Origin: Photorhabdus luminescens subsp. luminescens
Lineage (GTDB): Bacteria; Pseudomonadota; Gammaproteobacteria; Enterobacterales; Enterobacteriaceae
Direction: 5' to 3'
NCBI RefSeq assembly: GCF_001083805.1
Contig: NZ_JXSK01000003.1
Location: 434,001 to 498,000, forward strand
DNA: 64,000 nt
Positions 38,966 to 47,707 of this stretch are shown here, one piece after another (position 1 is the stretch's first letter; each line of letters begins with the position of its first letter). The notes under the pieces are model-generated. The model was given only the letters and a program-made list of their open reading frames with translations, made no database searches and was not told the origin of the DNA. Position numbers and translations under genes: made by a program.

Positions 38966-39727
38966 TCACTCACCTAATGTCTGTAAGTAATTTGCACTGG
39001 TAAGATTATTAATGCCATCTCCGTTTTCTAAACGCACTTTCAGCCAATCAATAATTCGTTCCTGTAATTTCCCTCTCGGCTTATCCAATTTCTCAGCCAA
39101 TTCACCGAGGTTTTCCCATAAATCGCTAATAAGTACGAATACCTGCCCTTGCAAGGCGTAATCAGAATGGAACCAAGCCTCAATTAAATGATGGCCTAAG
39201 ACAAAAGGCTTTTCATGTTCACTTTGACCACAATTCTCAGGGCGGTAATAAACCTGCGGCTCAGGCGCATCTATCATTAATTCACACACCGGCGTTAGAA
39301 ACCCCGACCAATCGCTGATAACCATTGCCGGTAATAATTGATTGAGAATACGCGAATCCATACTACGCAAGAGCACCTGTTTCTCCTGTAATATCACCTG
39401 CTGACGTGAACGCCAATGATTAAGCTGTCGCACCCATAAATTTTCACTGCGATAAGCCCATCCCCAACTGTTATCGCTCAAGGCATGACTATCAAGCAAA
39501 TGACCAATTACTGACAGGCAGCCTGACTTGGGCTGAACCAGCCAGGGGCTTTGCGCCAGCATGTGATCCATCGGGGTATTGCTGTATAGCGGGAAAGCCT
39601 GCTCTACCCAGTCGTTTCTATAAAAGAGAGTGACAGTGTTCGGCTTTGCCAATGAATTGAGCATAAAGAAAACGGGCGGTTTATTGGCAACATTCAACCA
39701 TTGCTGCCAGTTTATGGACATGTTCAT
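38966..39727 (-). CDS. DUF4123 protein, type VI effector adaptor
   Basis: 253 residues. The N-terminal half follows the DUF4123 pattern (YRNDWVEQAFPLYSNTPM, APWLV-like SPWLVQP, WGWAYRSENLW, then LLRSMDSRILNQLLPAM). DUF4123 adaptors load a C-terminally unrelated effector onto a VgrG spike. The start overlaps the stop of the VgrG remnant by 4 bp (ATGA), so the two were one operon; the lipase effector gene lies downstream after copy B of the repeat. No catalytic signature. The spike gene is broken, so activity of this adaptor would need another VgrG. Confidence 0.82.
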   Translation of the reverse strand: MNMSINWQQWLNVANKPPVFFMLNSLAKPNTVTLFYRNDWVEQAFPLYSNTPMDHMLAQSPWLVQPKSGCLSVIGHLLDSHALSDNSWGWAYRSENLWVRQLNHWRSRQQVILQEKQVLLRSMDSRILNQLLPAMVISDWSGFLTPVCELMIDAPEPQVYYRPENCGQSEHEKPFVLGHHLIEAWFHSDYALQGQVFVLISDLWENLGELAEKLDKPRGKLQERIIDWLKVRLENGDGINNLTSANYLQTLGE

Positions 39728-40323
39728 ACATCCTCCTGGTTATCGATAATCAAGTTAGCTTCCAATTGAGCCTGCACAACGCAAAGCGGTCTGGCCGGAT
39801 ATTTAACCCCCGGCAGAGGCGCAACGCCCTCTGGTAGTTGTAGTGATAAGCCGCGCCCGGTACCGGCTGAACCTTGCCCGACTAATAAATTCGGCGAAGT
39901 CAGAATACCGCCGGGAGTTAACCGGATAAAATGACTGCCGACTTTTAAGGTAATTTCTGACGCCGCTTCCAACACCATTTTACCGCCGCTTTTCAGGTGC
40001 GTTTCCTGTCCGCTTTCAGCCACCAATGCATCCCCAGTCTGTAAATGCTGACTGCCGGTGATACGGTGCGACACATCGCCATCGGTACTGTATTTACCGG
40101 AACCGGTGATTTTCCGGTGGTCATCAGCATGGATTTCACTGTACCGGTTACTATCGATCCGTTGTTTATGGTCGTGTTTAATATGCCAGTAAGCATCATG
40201 CTAAATATGGGCGGTCAGATCTTTTTGCCCGTGCAGGTAAATCTCTTCCTGATCTTTTGCATCCTCAAAGCGCAACTCATTAAAACCTTGACCTTTGTGA
40301 GTCCGGGTCTTAAACGTGGTTCG
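39724..40323 (-). pseudogene. C-terminal remnant of a VgrG spike gene
   Basis: On the - strand from 40323 the frame reads [20 protein letters not shown] then [19 protein letters not shown], an amber TAG at 40201-40203, then on through HDAYWHIKHDHKQRID to EITLKVGSHFIRLTPGGIL. This is the junction after the gp5-like OB fold and the DUF2345-type beta-helix end of VgrG. The N-terminal several hundred residues are missing. A GTG at 40074 could still start the last 116 residues. Confidence 0.85.
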
Positions 40324-40406
40324 GGTCTTTTCAGCGGGTAAAAAAAAGTATCGCCAATTGCCCAGGAAATAAAATAGAGAAATAATAATGACAACGTTAT
40401 TTTCAT
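40324..40406 (-). pseudogene. N-terminal remnant of an immunity paralogue fused to the VgrG remnant
   Basis: ATG at 40406 with aaaggaactcc upstream encodes [19 protein letters not shown] and TFFYPLKRP, close to the start of the 40570 protein (LLLLFLYFIYWAFGDTFF). It then runs into the VgrG sequence in the wrong frame. This marks a deletion between an immunity gene and vgrG. Confidence 0.75.
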
Positions 40407-40569
40407 ATTGGAGTTCCTTTTTATTATGGTATTACAATGGCTATAGATCCTAGACTTTTTTTCCTGAAAATCGATAACATGGCAGAGAAAATGTAATCCA
40501 TCATTCACATGAACCCTTTATTTTCTGGAGTTAGCGCATCGGTAAACTGGCGGTATGATCTTAATGATG

Positions 40570-41316
40570 TTACTTTATTTTCCAGTATTCAATTCGATCA
40601 TTATTCCAATCAATGCTCCCATCCGGGTATTCAATCCTCGCAGGTTCTTTACCCGGTGGAATAATCACTTTCGGCATCTTGGTTTCATTCAGTTTAGGCT
40701 TATAGATAATCTTCCATTCCGCTCCCGGAGTTAACATCAACCTGAATGGACGCATTTCGCCTTCACCTAGCAAGGATATTCTTTTGGGGAACCCGTCAAT
40801 CATTTCTAAAACAGGGTAAATAACCGGACGGTAATCTATAGTATTTAATGTTGCTGTTTCGTTAAGATATGTCTGGGTCGCATCATTGATAAATGCAGTT
40901 AAACCTGTTCCCCCATATGGCTTCGCATCTTTCACCAGATGGGTGGCATCGGTATAATTTACTGACACAGAGGCCCGATTGATTCTCCATTTGCACCAGC
41001 CCCCGCCATTAAAAGGTAATTTCACCTGAAAATAACCGGTTTGTGGATCAGCTTTTACATTCAACTCCAATCCATAATAAGTCGGCACTTGATAAGGCGA
41101 CATTCCTGCATCCAACTGATATTCAAGACAATCTTTTGATATATACTGCGCATACACATACGGTTCCGTATACTTTGGCGCCACTCCCTCCACAGTGATC
41201 ATCTTTTCCTTTCCGTCAGATGTAAAAGGGAAAAGCCAGTTGAAAAAGGTGTCGCCAAACGCCCAGTAAATAAAATAGAGAAACAATAAGAGCAGCGTTG
41301 TTTTCAATATTTTCAT
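40570..41316 (-). CDS. Probable lipase immunity paralogue 5, membrane-anchored form
   Basis: 248 residues. The body matches the lipoprotein paralogues (ITVEGVAPKYTEP, LPFNGGGWCKWRI, HLVKDAKPYGGTGL) but the N-terminus is different: MKILKTTLLLLFLYFIYWAF is hydrophobic with no lipobox Cys, so it is predicted to be anchored by an uncleaved signal segment. Starts with a 4-bp overlap on the stop of the intact lipase, the best-preserved effector-immunity pair in the window. Role inferred from this coupling and from known type VI lipase immunity proteins. Confidence 0.82.
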   Translation of the reverse strand: MKILKTTLLLLFLYFIYWAFGDTFFNWLFPFTSDGKEKMITVEGVAPKYTEPYVYAQYISKDCLEYQLDAGMSPYQVPTYYGLELNVKADPQTGYFQVKLPFNGGGWCKWRINRASVSVNYTDATHLVKDAKPYGGTGLTAFINDATQTYLNETATLNTIDYRPVIYPVLEMIDGFPKRISLLGEGEMRPFRLMLTPGAEWKIIYKPKLNETKMPKVIIPPGKEPARIEYPDGSIDWNNDRIEYWKIK

Positions 41317-43229
41317 ACAGACAGTTCCTTCTTATCACAGTAATGTTGTAAGGCCAGTGTTCCTTGTTCTTCCTGCTGGCTCACGGTTAGTGATTTTACT
41401 AACTGCTTATCCATATCCAGAAAATAGAGATTTCGGTAGTAAATATTGTCAGGGATAAGCATCTTATGATTATCCATTTTCGCCTTAAATTGACGCTGAC
41501 TATCCTGATAGACCGTAATCTTATCCGGTTCGCATAACTCCCTGAGTCGTTTATCAATATAACCGGCATATTTATACGAGCTATGATTAGAAAATCCGAA
41601 TCCCCCTTTTAAATCAGTACTTCTGTTTTCAACAAACAGTTTGTCTTTTTCTTGTTGACTTAACTGATTAAACAACGCATTTTGCTGCTCGCCAGCCAGA
41701 GAAAAATCTTTTTCTGTTTCCTGGTTTAATTCAGGAATTAAATAGAGCTTTGTGGTGTTATCCAATATTTCCTCAGCAACACCCATTATAGGGGAGAAAT
41801 TCCTGGCGGAAATAAGCCATTCCGGGCAACTGTTAGCTTTAAAAAAATGCACAACTTTACCATGATGCAAATAGATTTCTTTACTGATAGTCGCTTGTTT
41901 AATGGCTTTAACAATCGGTGATGGAGACACTAGTTTCACTATTTCCCAATCATACCCTGCCAGCGTCCAATACTTGAAAAACCCATTATCCATATCCTGC
42001 TCAAATGGTACGGAAGGAATTACATCATCTTCATTAACATGGCGATAGTGGATAATGGAGGACAATTCCTCTACTGCACTACGAGTTAATGTTCGCGGCA
42101 TCCCGTAACTGTAGAGACAAGGATTGTGTTCTTTCAGTTGTGCGCTGTGTAGTAATGCCAACGCACCGCCCAAGCTGTGACCACAGACAAATAATCTCCG
42201 TCTTTTAGCCAATCCAATGATCTCACCGAATACTGTTTTTTCTTTCTCATCGTGGACAGTTAATTTTCCAATCAGATTAAAAGCTTCCCAGAACCCCCTA
42301 TGCACTTTGCCATGATGAATAAATTCGCTGCATAACGCTTTATCATCATCGCAATTTAAAGCCAATGGTTGGAAGGTGGCATCAGTCAGGTAATTTTCTA
42401 GAGTAACCGTGCCCCGCCAACTGACAATCATGTCTTTTTCGCTGGCGGCATAAAACAGTTTGGTATCACCCTGTTTATTATTCCCTGCTCGTGAATCAAT
42501 AAATTCCACCTCAGTATAACGTTCACTAAACGGTACATTATAAACCACAGGGGCCGCTGACACTTTTTCCACCTGATAAGGTAACTTCGAGACATCCACC
42601 ATTTGCCGGTTAAAAAAGTGTTTAACCGAGCCTACTACATTGACATCCCCATCTGCATAAGCCAGCACGCTCATTAAGCTCTGGTTATAAGCATTCACAA
42701 TGGAATACTCTTTTTGATGATGCAACAGCAGAACCCAGGCCCGAAACGGGCATACTTCCAGAACATACCGTCGATTCATCGGATGGACCTGATAGCCTTG
42801 TGGTTCTGGGTCCGGGAAGTGATAAGGGGGTGGGATGTCTTTGTGGTCCCACCCTTGAATCTCCGGCACCCCATCACTAATCTGCCCGATAGTCACATAG
42901 CGATATTGATGGCCTTCGGTTTCTGCTTTCGGTTTCACCACCGAAGCCTCTTCACCCCGTATTTCCCGCAATGGACGCCGTTCCATTTCATCGGCCAGTG
43001 GTTGGGCGCCGATATACAGGGTTACCGGTTGGGATGGCATATCTTCTTCCCTTAATAATCCATTGCCATCGGTAACGCCCTTACGTCCCAGCCGAGGATT
43101 TCCTCGGATTTTCAAACGATAAGGCATATTGACCAAGGGTTTCCCCTGTTCATCCACCAACTGAAATTCCAGCCAGTTTTTCAGTATGTTTTTACAATCA
43201 ATACAATCGAGTGGGCTTAATTTGCTCAT
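41313..43229 (-). CDS. Class-3 lipase, probable type VI secretion effector
   Basis: 638 residues. Residues 9-60 form an N-terminal domain common to type VI cargo effectors (CIDCKNILKNWLEFQLVDEQ, GKPLVNMPYRL). The alpha/beta-hydrolase part has the class-3 lipase signature: nucleophile Ser352 in CGHSLGGALALL, the acid in RHVNEDDVIPSVP (Asp401 or 402) and the His in YLHHGKVVHF (455 or 456). Expected to attack membrane phospholipids of target cells. Coupled by 4-bp overlap to an immunity gene. Upstream is repeat copy C, shared with the tccC at 44144 on the other strand. Type VI delivery is inferred from the neighbouring VgrG and DUF4123 sequences. Confidence 0.85.
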   Translation of the reverse strand: MSKLSPLDCIDCKNILKNWLEFQLVDEQGKPLVNMPYRLKIRGNPRLGRKGVTDGNGLLREEDMPSQPVTLYIGAQPLADEMERRPLREIRGEEASVVKPKAETEGHQYRYVTIGQISDGVPEIQGWDHKDIPPPYHFPDPEPQGYQVHPMNRRYVLEVCPFRAWVLLLHHQKEYSIVNAYNQSLMSVLAYADGDVNVVGSVKHFFNRQMVDVSKLPYQVEKVSAAPVVYNVPFSERYTEVEFIDSRAGNNKQGDTKLFYAASEKDMIVSWRGTVTLENYLTDATFQPLALNCDDDKALCSEFIHHGKVHRGFWEAFNLIGKLTVHDEKEKTVFGEIIGLAKRRRLFVCGHSLGGALALLHSAQLKEHNPCLYSYGMPRTLTRSAVEELSSIIHYRHVNEDDVIPSVPFEQDMDNGFFKYWTLAGYDWEIVKLVSPSPIVKAIKQATISKEIYLHHGKVVHFFKANSCPEWLISARNFSPIMGVAEEILDNTTKLYLIPELNQETEKDFSLAGEQQNALFNQLSQQEKDKLFVENRSTDLKGGFGFSNHSSYKYAGYIDKRLRELCEPDKITVYQDSQRQFKAKMDNHKMLIPDNIYYRNLYFLDMDKQLVKSLTVSQQEEQGTLALQHYCDKKELSV

Positions 43230-43420
43230 TGATATTCTTTCCTTACTGTTAACGTTATATATAAGGGCGCAGCCCGAACATCATGGGATAAAAATCCCAC
43301 AGGAGTTCTCCCGTCTGGCCATCAATGACCTTCATCATCACAAAAGCATCCATACTGATGAAATCAGCACAAACACCTCAATATGACCACAACTTATTGA
43401 TTTATCTAAAAATGAATAAA

Positions 43421-43911
43421 ACAGTAAAAATCCTATTACCTCAGATAAGAAACATCGCTTATACCGTGAGTAATAATGAGTTGAGCGACAGGGATACAGC
43501 AGTGCATCCCCATCAATTAGTCCCTTTGAATAAGGGAACAGAATTTGAAATTTCAGTCATACCGTCCATATAACGGAACTTAGGTTATGATTATTAAATC
43601 ATCACCAAATGGCAAGAAAAATTTTCATTTTTTCATTTAAGAATAATGAATTTGTAAGAAAGTGTTACAAACTCAATAGAAATTAATTTATTGTTAATCT
43701 AATGAAGGATGAAATTACAAAAATAACCCAGTTCTCAGGGAGAATAATTCACAATATATAGAACAACCTGACCTTCACTTAATTTCCTGTTAGGAGTAGA
43801 AACATCTTGATGATTCAATCAATGAAATACCGTAATGTCATCGGTATTATAACTGCCGTTATTTAATAAATTTATCTTTAACGGTGAGATACAAGTGATT
43901 CGTTATTTAAG
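43421..43911. repeat. Repeated promoter region, copy C
   Basis: Matches 18390-18892 over its whole length with small gaps, and 38520-38790 over its first half. It separates the intact lipase (- strand) from tccC (+ strand). The rest of 43230-44143 is non-coding: 43230-43420 is the lipase leader, and 43912-44143 leads to tccC and its ribosome site. Confidence 0.9.
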
Positions 43912-44143
43912 TTCCATCGGCATATCAAATCGGCTAACCATTTGTTTTCCCAATATTTGGCTGATCGTACCCGCTATCTGATACCTTAATTTCCATCAAT
44001 ACAATCTCAAAAATTACCAACGCGTTTGCATTAATAGCATCTCGATAAATCTCTTTCCTTGTCTATTTAGTGATATAAAGTCGTTTGGCTGTTGCCGTAA
44101 CTTAAATTATTTTAAAGATTAACACCGTCTAAGGAGTTTAAAT

Positions 44144-46891
44144 ATGAGCAGTTATCATTCTGCAATTGACCAAAAAACACCATCGATCAATGTATTGGAT
44201 AATAGGAAGTTAAATGTACGTTCTTTAGAATATCTACGCACTCAAGTTGATGAAAACAGTGATGAATTAATCACTCTCTATGAGTTCAATATGCAAGGAT
44301 TTCAGGTAAAAAGTACCGATCCTCGTAAGAATAAAAACCAAAGCGGCCCGAATTTCATTCGCGTCTTTAATCTTGCTGGTCAGGTTCTACGTGAAGAAGG
44401 TGTTGATGCTGGTCGAACTATCACCCTCAATGATATTGAAGGTCGCACGGTATTGACCATCAATGCAGCCGGTGTCCGTCAAAACCATCGCTACGAAGAT
44501 AACACCTTACCCGGTCGTCTGCTCGCTATTACCGAACAGGCGCAGACAGAAGAGAAAACCACCGAGCGTCTTATCTGGGCCGGCAATACGCAGCAAGAAA
44601 AAGATTACAACCTTGCTGGTCAGTGTGTCCGATATTACGATACCGCAGGACTCACTCAACTCAACAGCCTTTCCCTTGCGGGCATTGTGCTATCACAATC
44701 TCAACAACTGCTCGTCGATAACCAAAATGCCGACTGGACAGGAGAAGACCAAAGCCTCTGGCAGCAAAAACTGAGCAGTGATGTCTATACCACTCAAAAT
44801 AGCACTGATGCCACCGGGGCTTTACTTATCCAGACCGATGCCAAAGGCAACATCCAGCGGCTGGCCTATGATGTAGCCGGGCAGTTAAAAGGCTGTTGGT
44901 TGACACTCAAAGGTCAAGCCGAGCAAGTGATTATCAAATCGCTGACTTACTCTGCCGCCGGACAAAAATTACGCGAAGAGCACGGTAACGGGGTTATCAC
45001 CGAATACAGCTATGAACCGGAAACCCAACGGCTGATTGGTATCACCACCCGCCGCCCATCAGACGCTAAAGTGTTGCAAGATTTACGCTATCAATATGAT
45101 CCGGTAGGCAATGTGATCAATATACGCAATGATGCGGAAGCTACCCGCTTTTGGCGCAATCAGAAAGTGGTCCCGGAAAATAACTATACCTACGATTCCT
45201 TGTATCAGCTTATTAGCGCCACCGGGCGTGAAATGGCTAATATAGGTCAGCAAAATAACCAACTGCCCTCCCCTGCACTACCTTCCGACAACAATACCTA
45301 CACTAACTATACTCGCGGCTACAGCTATGATCGCAGCGGTAATCTGACACAAATTCGGCACAGTTCACCGGCTACCCAAAATAACTACACCACCGCTATC
45401 ACCATCTCGAATCGCAGCAACCGAGGCGTTCTCAGTACGCTGACAACAGATCCCAATCAAGTGGATACGTTATTTGATGCCGGTGGTCACCAAACCAGTT
45501 TATTACCCGGTCAGACGTTGGTTTGGACATCACGAGGAGAGCTAAAGCAGGTCAATAACGGTCCAGGAAACGAATGGTACCGCTACGGCAGCAACGGCAT
45601 GAGGCAACTGAAAGTGAGTGAACAGCAAACCCAGAATACTACGCAGCAACAACGGGTAATCTATTTGCCGGGGCTAGAATTACGCACAACCCAGAACAGC
45701 GCCACAACAACAGAAGAGTTACACGTCATCACATTAGGTGAAGCGGGTCGCGCACAGGTACGAGTGCTGCACTGGGAGAGCGGTAAACCAGAAGGTATCA
45801 ACAACAATCAGCTACGTTACAGCTACGATAATCTGATCGGTTCCAGCCAGCTTGAACTAGACAATCAAGGGCAGATTATTAGTGAGGAAGAGTATTATCC
45901 ATTCGGCGGAACAGCGCTGTGGGCAGCAAGCAGCCAAATAGAAGCTAACTATAAAACTATTCGCTATTCAGGCAAAGAGCGGGATGCTACCGGGTTATAT
46001 TATTACGGTTACCGCTATTATCAACCGTGGTCAGGCAGGTGGTTAAGTGCAGATCCGGCAGGGACAATTGATGGACTGAATCTATATCGGATGGTAAGAA
46101 ATAATCCAGTCAGTTTACAGGATGAAAATGGATTGGCGCCAGAAAGAGGAAAATATACCAAAGAGGTGAATTTCCTTGATGAATTAAAATTTAAATTGGC
46201 AGCCAAAAATTCACATGTTGTTAAATGGAACGAGAAAGAAAGCAATTATACAAAAAATAAATCATTGAAAGTGGTTCGGGTCGGTGATTCCGATCCATCG
46301 GGTTATTTACTCGGTCACGAAGAATTGTTAAAGGGGATAGAACAAAGTCAAATAATATATAGTCGACTTGAAGAAAATCCATACCTTTCAGAAAAATCAA
46401 AGACCAATCTTTCTTTGGGATCTGAAATATCCGATTATATGGCAAAAACCATAAAAGATACGATATCAGAGTATGCAGAAGGGCATAAATATAGAAGCAA
46501 TCACCCTGATTTTTACGCAGAAACAGATTTCTTTGCTTTAATGGATAAAAGCGAAAAAAATGATTATTCAGGCGAGAGAAAAATTTATGCCGCAATGGAG
46601 GTGAAGGTCTATCATGATTTAAAAAATAAACAATCAGAATTACATGTCAACTATGCATTGGCCCATCCCTATACGCAACTTAGTAATGAAGAAAGAGCGC
46701 AACTGCAAGAAGCAGAACCCGCTATTGCAATAAATAGAGAATATAATTTCAAAGGCGTTGGCAAATTCCTGACAATGAAAGCAATTAAAAAATCATTGAA
46801 AGGACAGAAGATCAATAGGATATCAACAGATGCTATTAATGTTCGCTCTGCGGCTATCGCTGAGAATTTAGGAATGCGGAGAGCCTCATAA
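44144..46891 (+). CDS. tccC: TcC-type Tc toxin subunit with GNAT-like C-terminal effector
   Basis: 915 residues, ATG with taaggag upstream. Residues 1-664 are the RHS core, matching TccC3 closely (YSGKERDATGLYYYGYRYYQ, RWLSADPAGTIDGLNLYRMV), ending DENGL with expected self-cleavage after L664. Residues 665-915 are unrelated to TccC3. The last 75 or so residues have the layout of a GNAT acetyltransferase: a beta4-like strand (ELHVNYALAHPYTQL), an acetyl-CoA-loop-like NFKGVGKFLTMKAIKK, a beta5-like INRISTDAI and the closing NVRSAAIAENLGMRR (compare N-x-x-A-x-x-x-Y-E-K-L-G-F). No ADP-ribosyltransferase motif was found. By locus it corresponds to the gene called tccC2 in P. laumondii, but the number is not certain. 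Confidence 0.93.
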   Translation: MSSYHSAIDQKTPSINVLDNRKLNVRSLEYLRTQVDENSDELITLYEFNMQGFQVKSTDPRKNKNQSGPNFIRVFNLAGQVLREEGVDAGRTITLNDIEGRTVLTINAAGVRQNHRYEDNTLPGRLLAITEQAQTEEKTTERLIWAGNTQQEKDYNLAGQCVRYYDTAGLTQLNSLSLAGIVLSQSQQLLVDNQNADWTGEDQSLWQQKLSSDVYTTQNSTDATGALLIQTDAKGNIQRLAYDVAGQLKGCWLTLKGQAEQVIIKSLTYSAAGQKLREEHGNGVITEYSYEPETQRLIGITTRRPSDAKVLQDLRYQYDPVGNVINIRNDAEATRFWRNQKVVPENNYTYDSLYQLISATGREMANIGQQNNQLPSPALPSDNNTYTNYTRGYSYDRSGNLTQIRHSSPATQNNYTTAITISNRSNRGVLSTLTTDPNQVDTLFDAGGHQTSLLPGQTLVWTSRGELKQVNNGPGNEWYRYGSNGMRQLKVSEQQTQNTTQQQRVIYLPGLELRTTQNSATTTEELHVITLGEAGRAQVRVLHWESGKPEGINNNQLRYSYDNLIGSSQLELDNQGQIISEEEYYPFGGTALWAASSQIEANYKTIRYSGKERDATGLYYYGYRYYQPWSGRWLSADPAGTIDGLNLYRMVRNNPVSLQDENGLAPERGKYTKEVNFLDELKFKLAAKNSHVVKWNEKESNYTKNKSLKVVRVGDSDPSGYLLGHEELLKGIEQSQIIYSRLEENPYLSEKSKTNLSLGSEISDYMAKTIKDTISEYAEGHKYRSNHPDFYAETDFFALMDKSEKNDYSGERKIYAAMEVKVYHDLKNKQSELHVNYALAHPYTQLSNEERAQLQEAEPAIAINREYNFKGVGKFLTMKAIKKSLKGQKINRISTDAINVRSAAIAENLGMRRAS

Positions 46892-46940
46892 ATTTAGTAA
46901 TAGGATTTTAAATAGAAGGTAATATCATTTACTGAGTATC

Positions 46941-46971
46941 ATTCCCCTTGAATGCAAATTCAGGGGGTAAT
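46941..46971 (+). terminator. Probable terminator after tccC
   Basis: Imperfect 13-bp stem (attccccttgaat / attcagggggtaat) with a 4-nt loop, 50 bp behind the tccC stop. It resembles the stem at 49935-49964. Confidence 0.5.
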
Positions 46972-47006
46972 TACACAGAATAATGTACAGACTCATTTTG
47001 GCCTGT

Positions 47007-47106
47007 TCTCAGACGCAAATTTTTTATCCTACTTTTATATTTCAATGCATCAGCTATTATTAAATTCATACGGCTGTCCCTAAAACCAAAATCTAAATAA
47101 CGTCCT
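47007..47106 (-). pseudogene. Remnant of an ABC permease start
   Basis: On the - strand from the ATG at 47069 the codons give MNLIIADALKYKSRIKN, nearly the start of the permease at 35123 (MNLIIADALEYKGRIKK), and the 40 bp of leader are also conserved (ctaaaaccaaaatctaaata). Nothing further remains. It shows that the ABC locus, too, once had a second copy beside tccC. Confidence 0.8.
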
Positions 47107-47542
47107 TATTTCGTTCAGAACAATTAAAGCTGATCCTCCCAATCAACGATTGATGTCTCTATAAAAGGTAAGTAATATTACTAAAATTAGGATATTGTAA
47201 CCCGATCACACAAGTGATTAATATTCAACACATACTTAACATATTATTATTAATTATTATTTATAATAAATGAAATTATAAAAAAATCTCTTATATATAT
47301 TGTTTTGTTTTTTACATCATATTTCATGTATAAATAAACCCAAACATTTTAAAATTTAAATTTTAAAGAATAAAAACCCATATTTAACTTCCAATACAAA
47401 ATTTAACACGAAAATGATTTCATTAAATCAATACTTGGGTTTTTAGTTATTGCCTCAAATTAATAAATTTGTTATTTCTCTTATGTATTCTCACATATGT
47501 GGAATACATTAACATTAATCTTTTAACATAATGGAGCAAATC
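47107..47542. other. A+T-rich intergenic region upstream of the peptide gene
   Basis: No gene could be supported. Very A+T-rich, with long A and T runs around 47260-47420. It must hold the promoter of the peptide/HDO genes; the ribosome site atggagc is at 47531. Confidence 0.5.
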
Positions 47543-47650
47543 ATGGACAAGAAAACAAATAGTACTCCTAGCCCCGCTGCCAAGCAGAAAGCCAAGGTCG
47601 TTATCAAACCGAAAAGTGATCGGCCAATTCTGATGGCAGTTCACCTGTAA
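47543..47650 (+). CDS. 35-residue lysine-rich peptide, candidate RiPP precursor
   Basis: ATG preceded by ggag at 47533 (spacing about 7). It encodes a Lys/Pro/Ala-rich N-terminal part (MDKKTNSTPSPAAKQKAK) and a hydrophobic end (SDRPILMAVHL). It is followed by a hairpin with TTTTT (47661-47688) and then two enzyme genes in the same direction whose folds include recognition-like winged-helix domains. A short peptide gene with a partly terminated readthrough to modifying enzymes is the usual arrangement of a ribosomally made, post-translationally modified peptide. Leader and core boundaries cannot be seen. It is too short to be found by ordinary gene calling. Confidence 0.65.
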   Translation: MDKKTNSTPSPAAKQKAKVVIKPKSDRPILMAVHL

Positions 47651-47660
47651 TCCCTCCTAA

Positions 47661-47688
47661 ACAGTCAGCCCGCAAGCTGGCTGTTTTT
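47661..47688 (+). terminator. Attenuator-like terminator behind the peptide gene
   Basis: Short stem cagcc / ggctg with an 8-nt loop followed by TTTTTA, 15 bp behind the peptide stop and 20 bp before the next start. The stem is weak, so partial readthrough into the enzyme genes is likely. Confidence 0.6.
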
Positions 47689-47707
47689 ATTTCTGGTAGA
47701 GAATACT

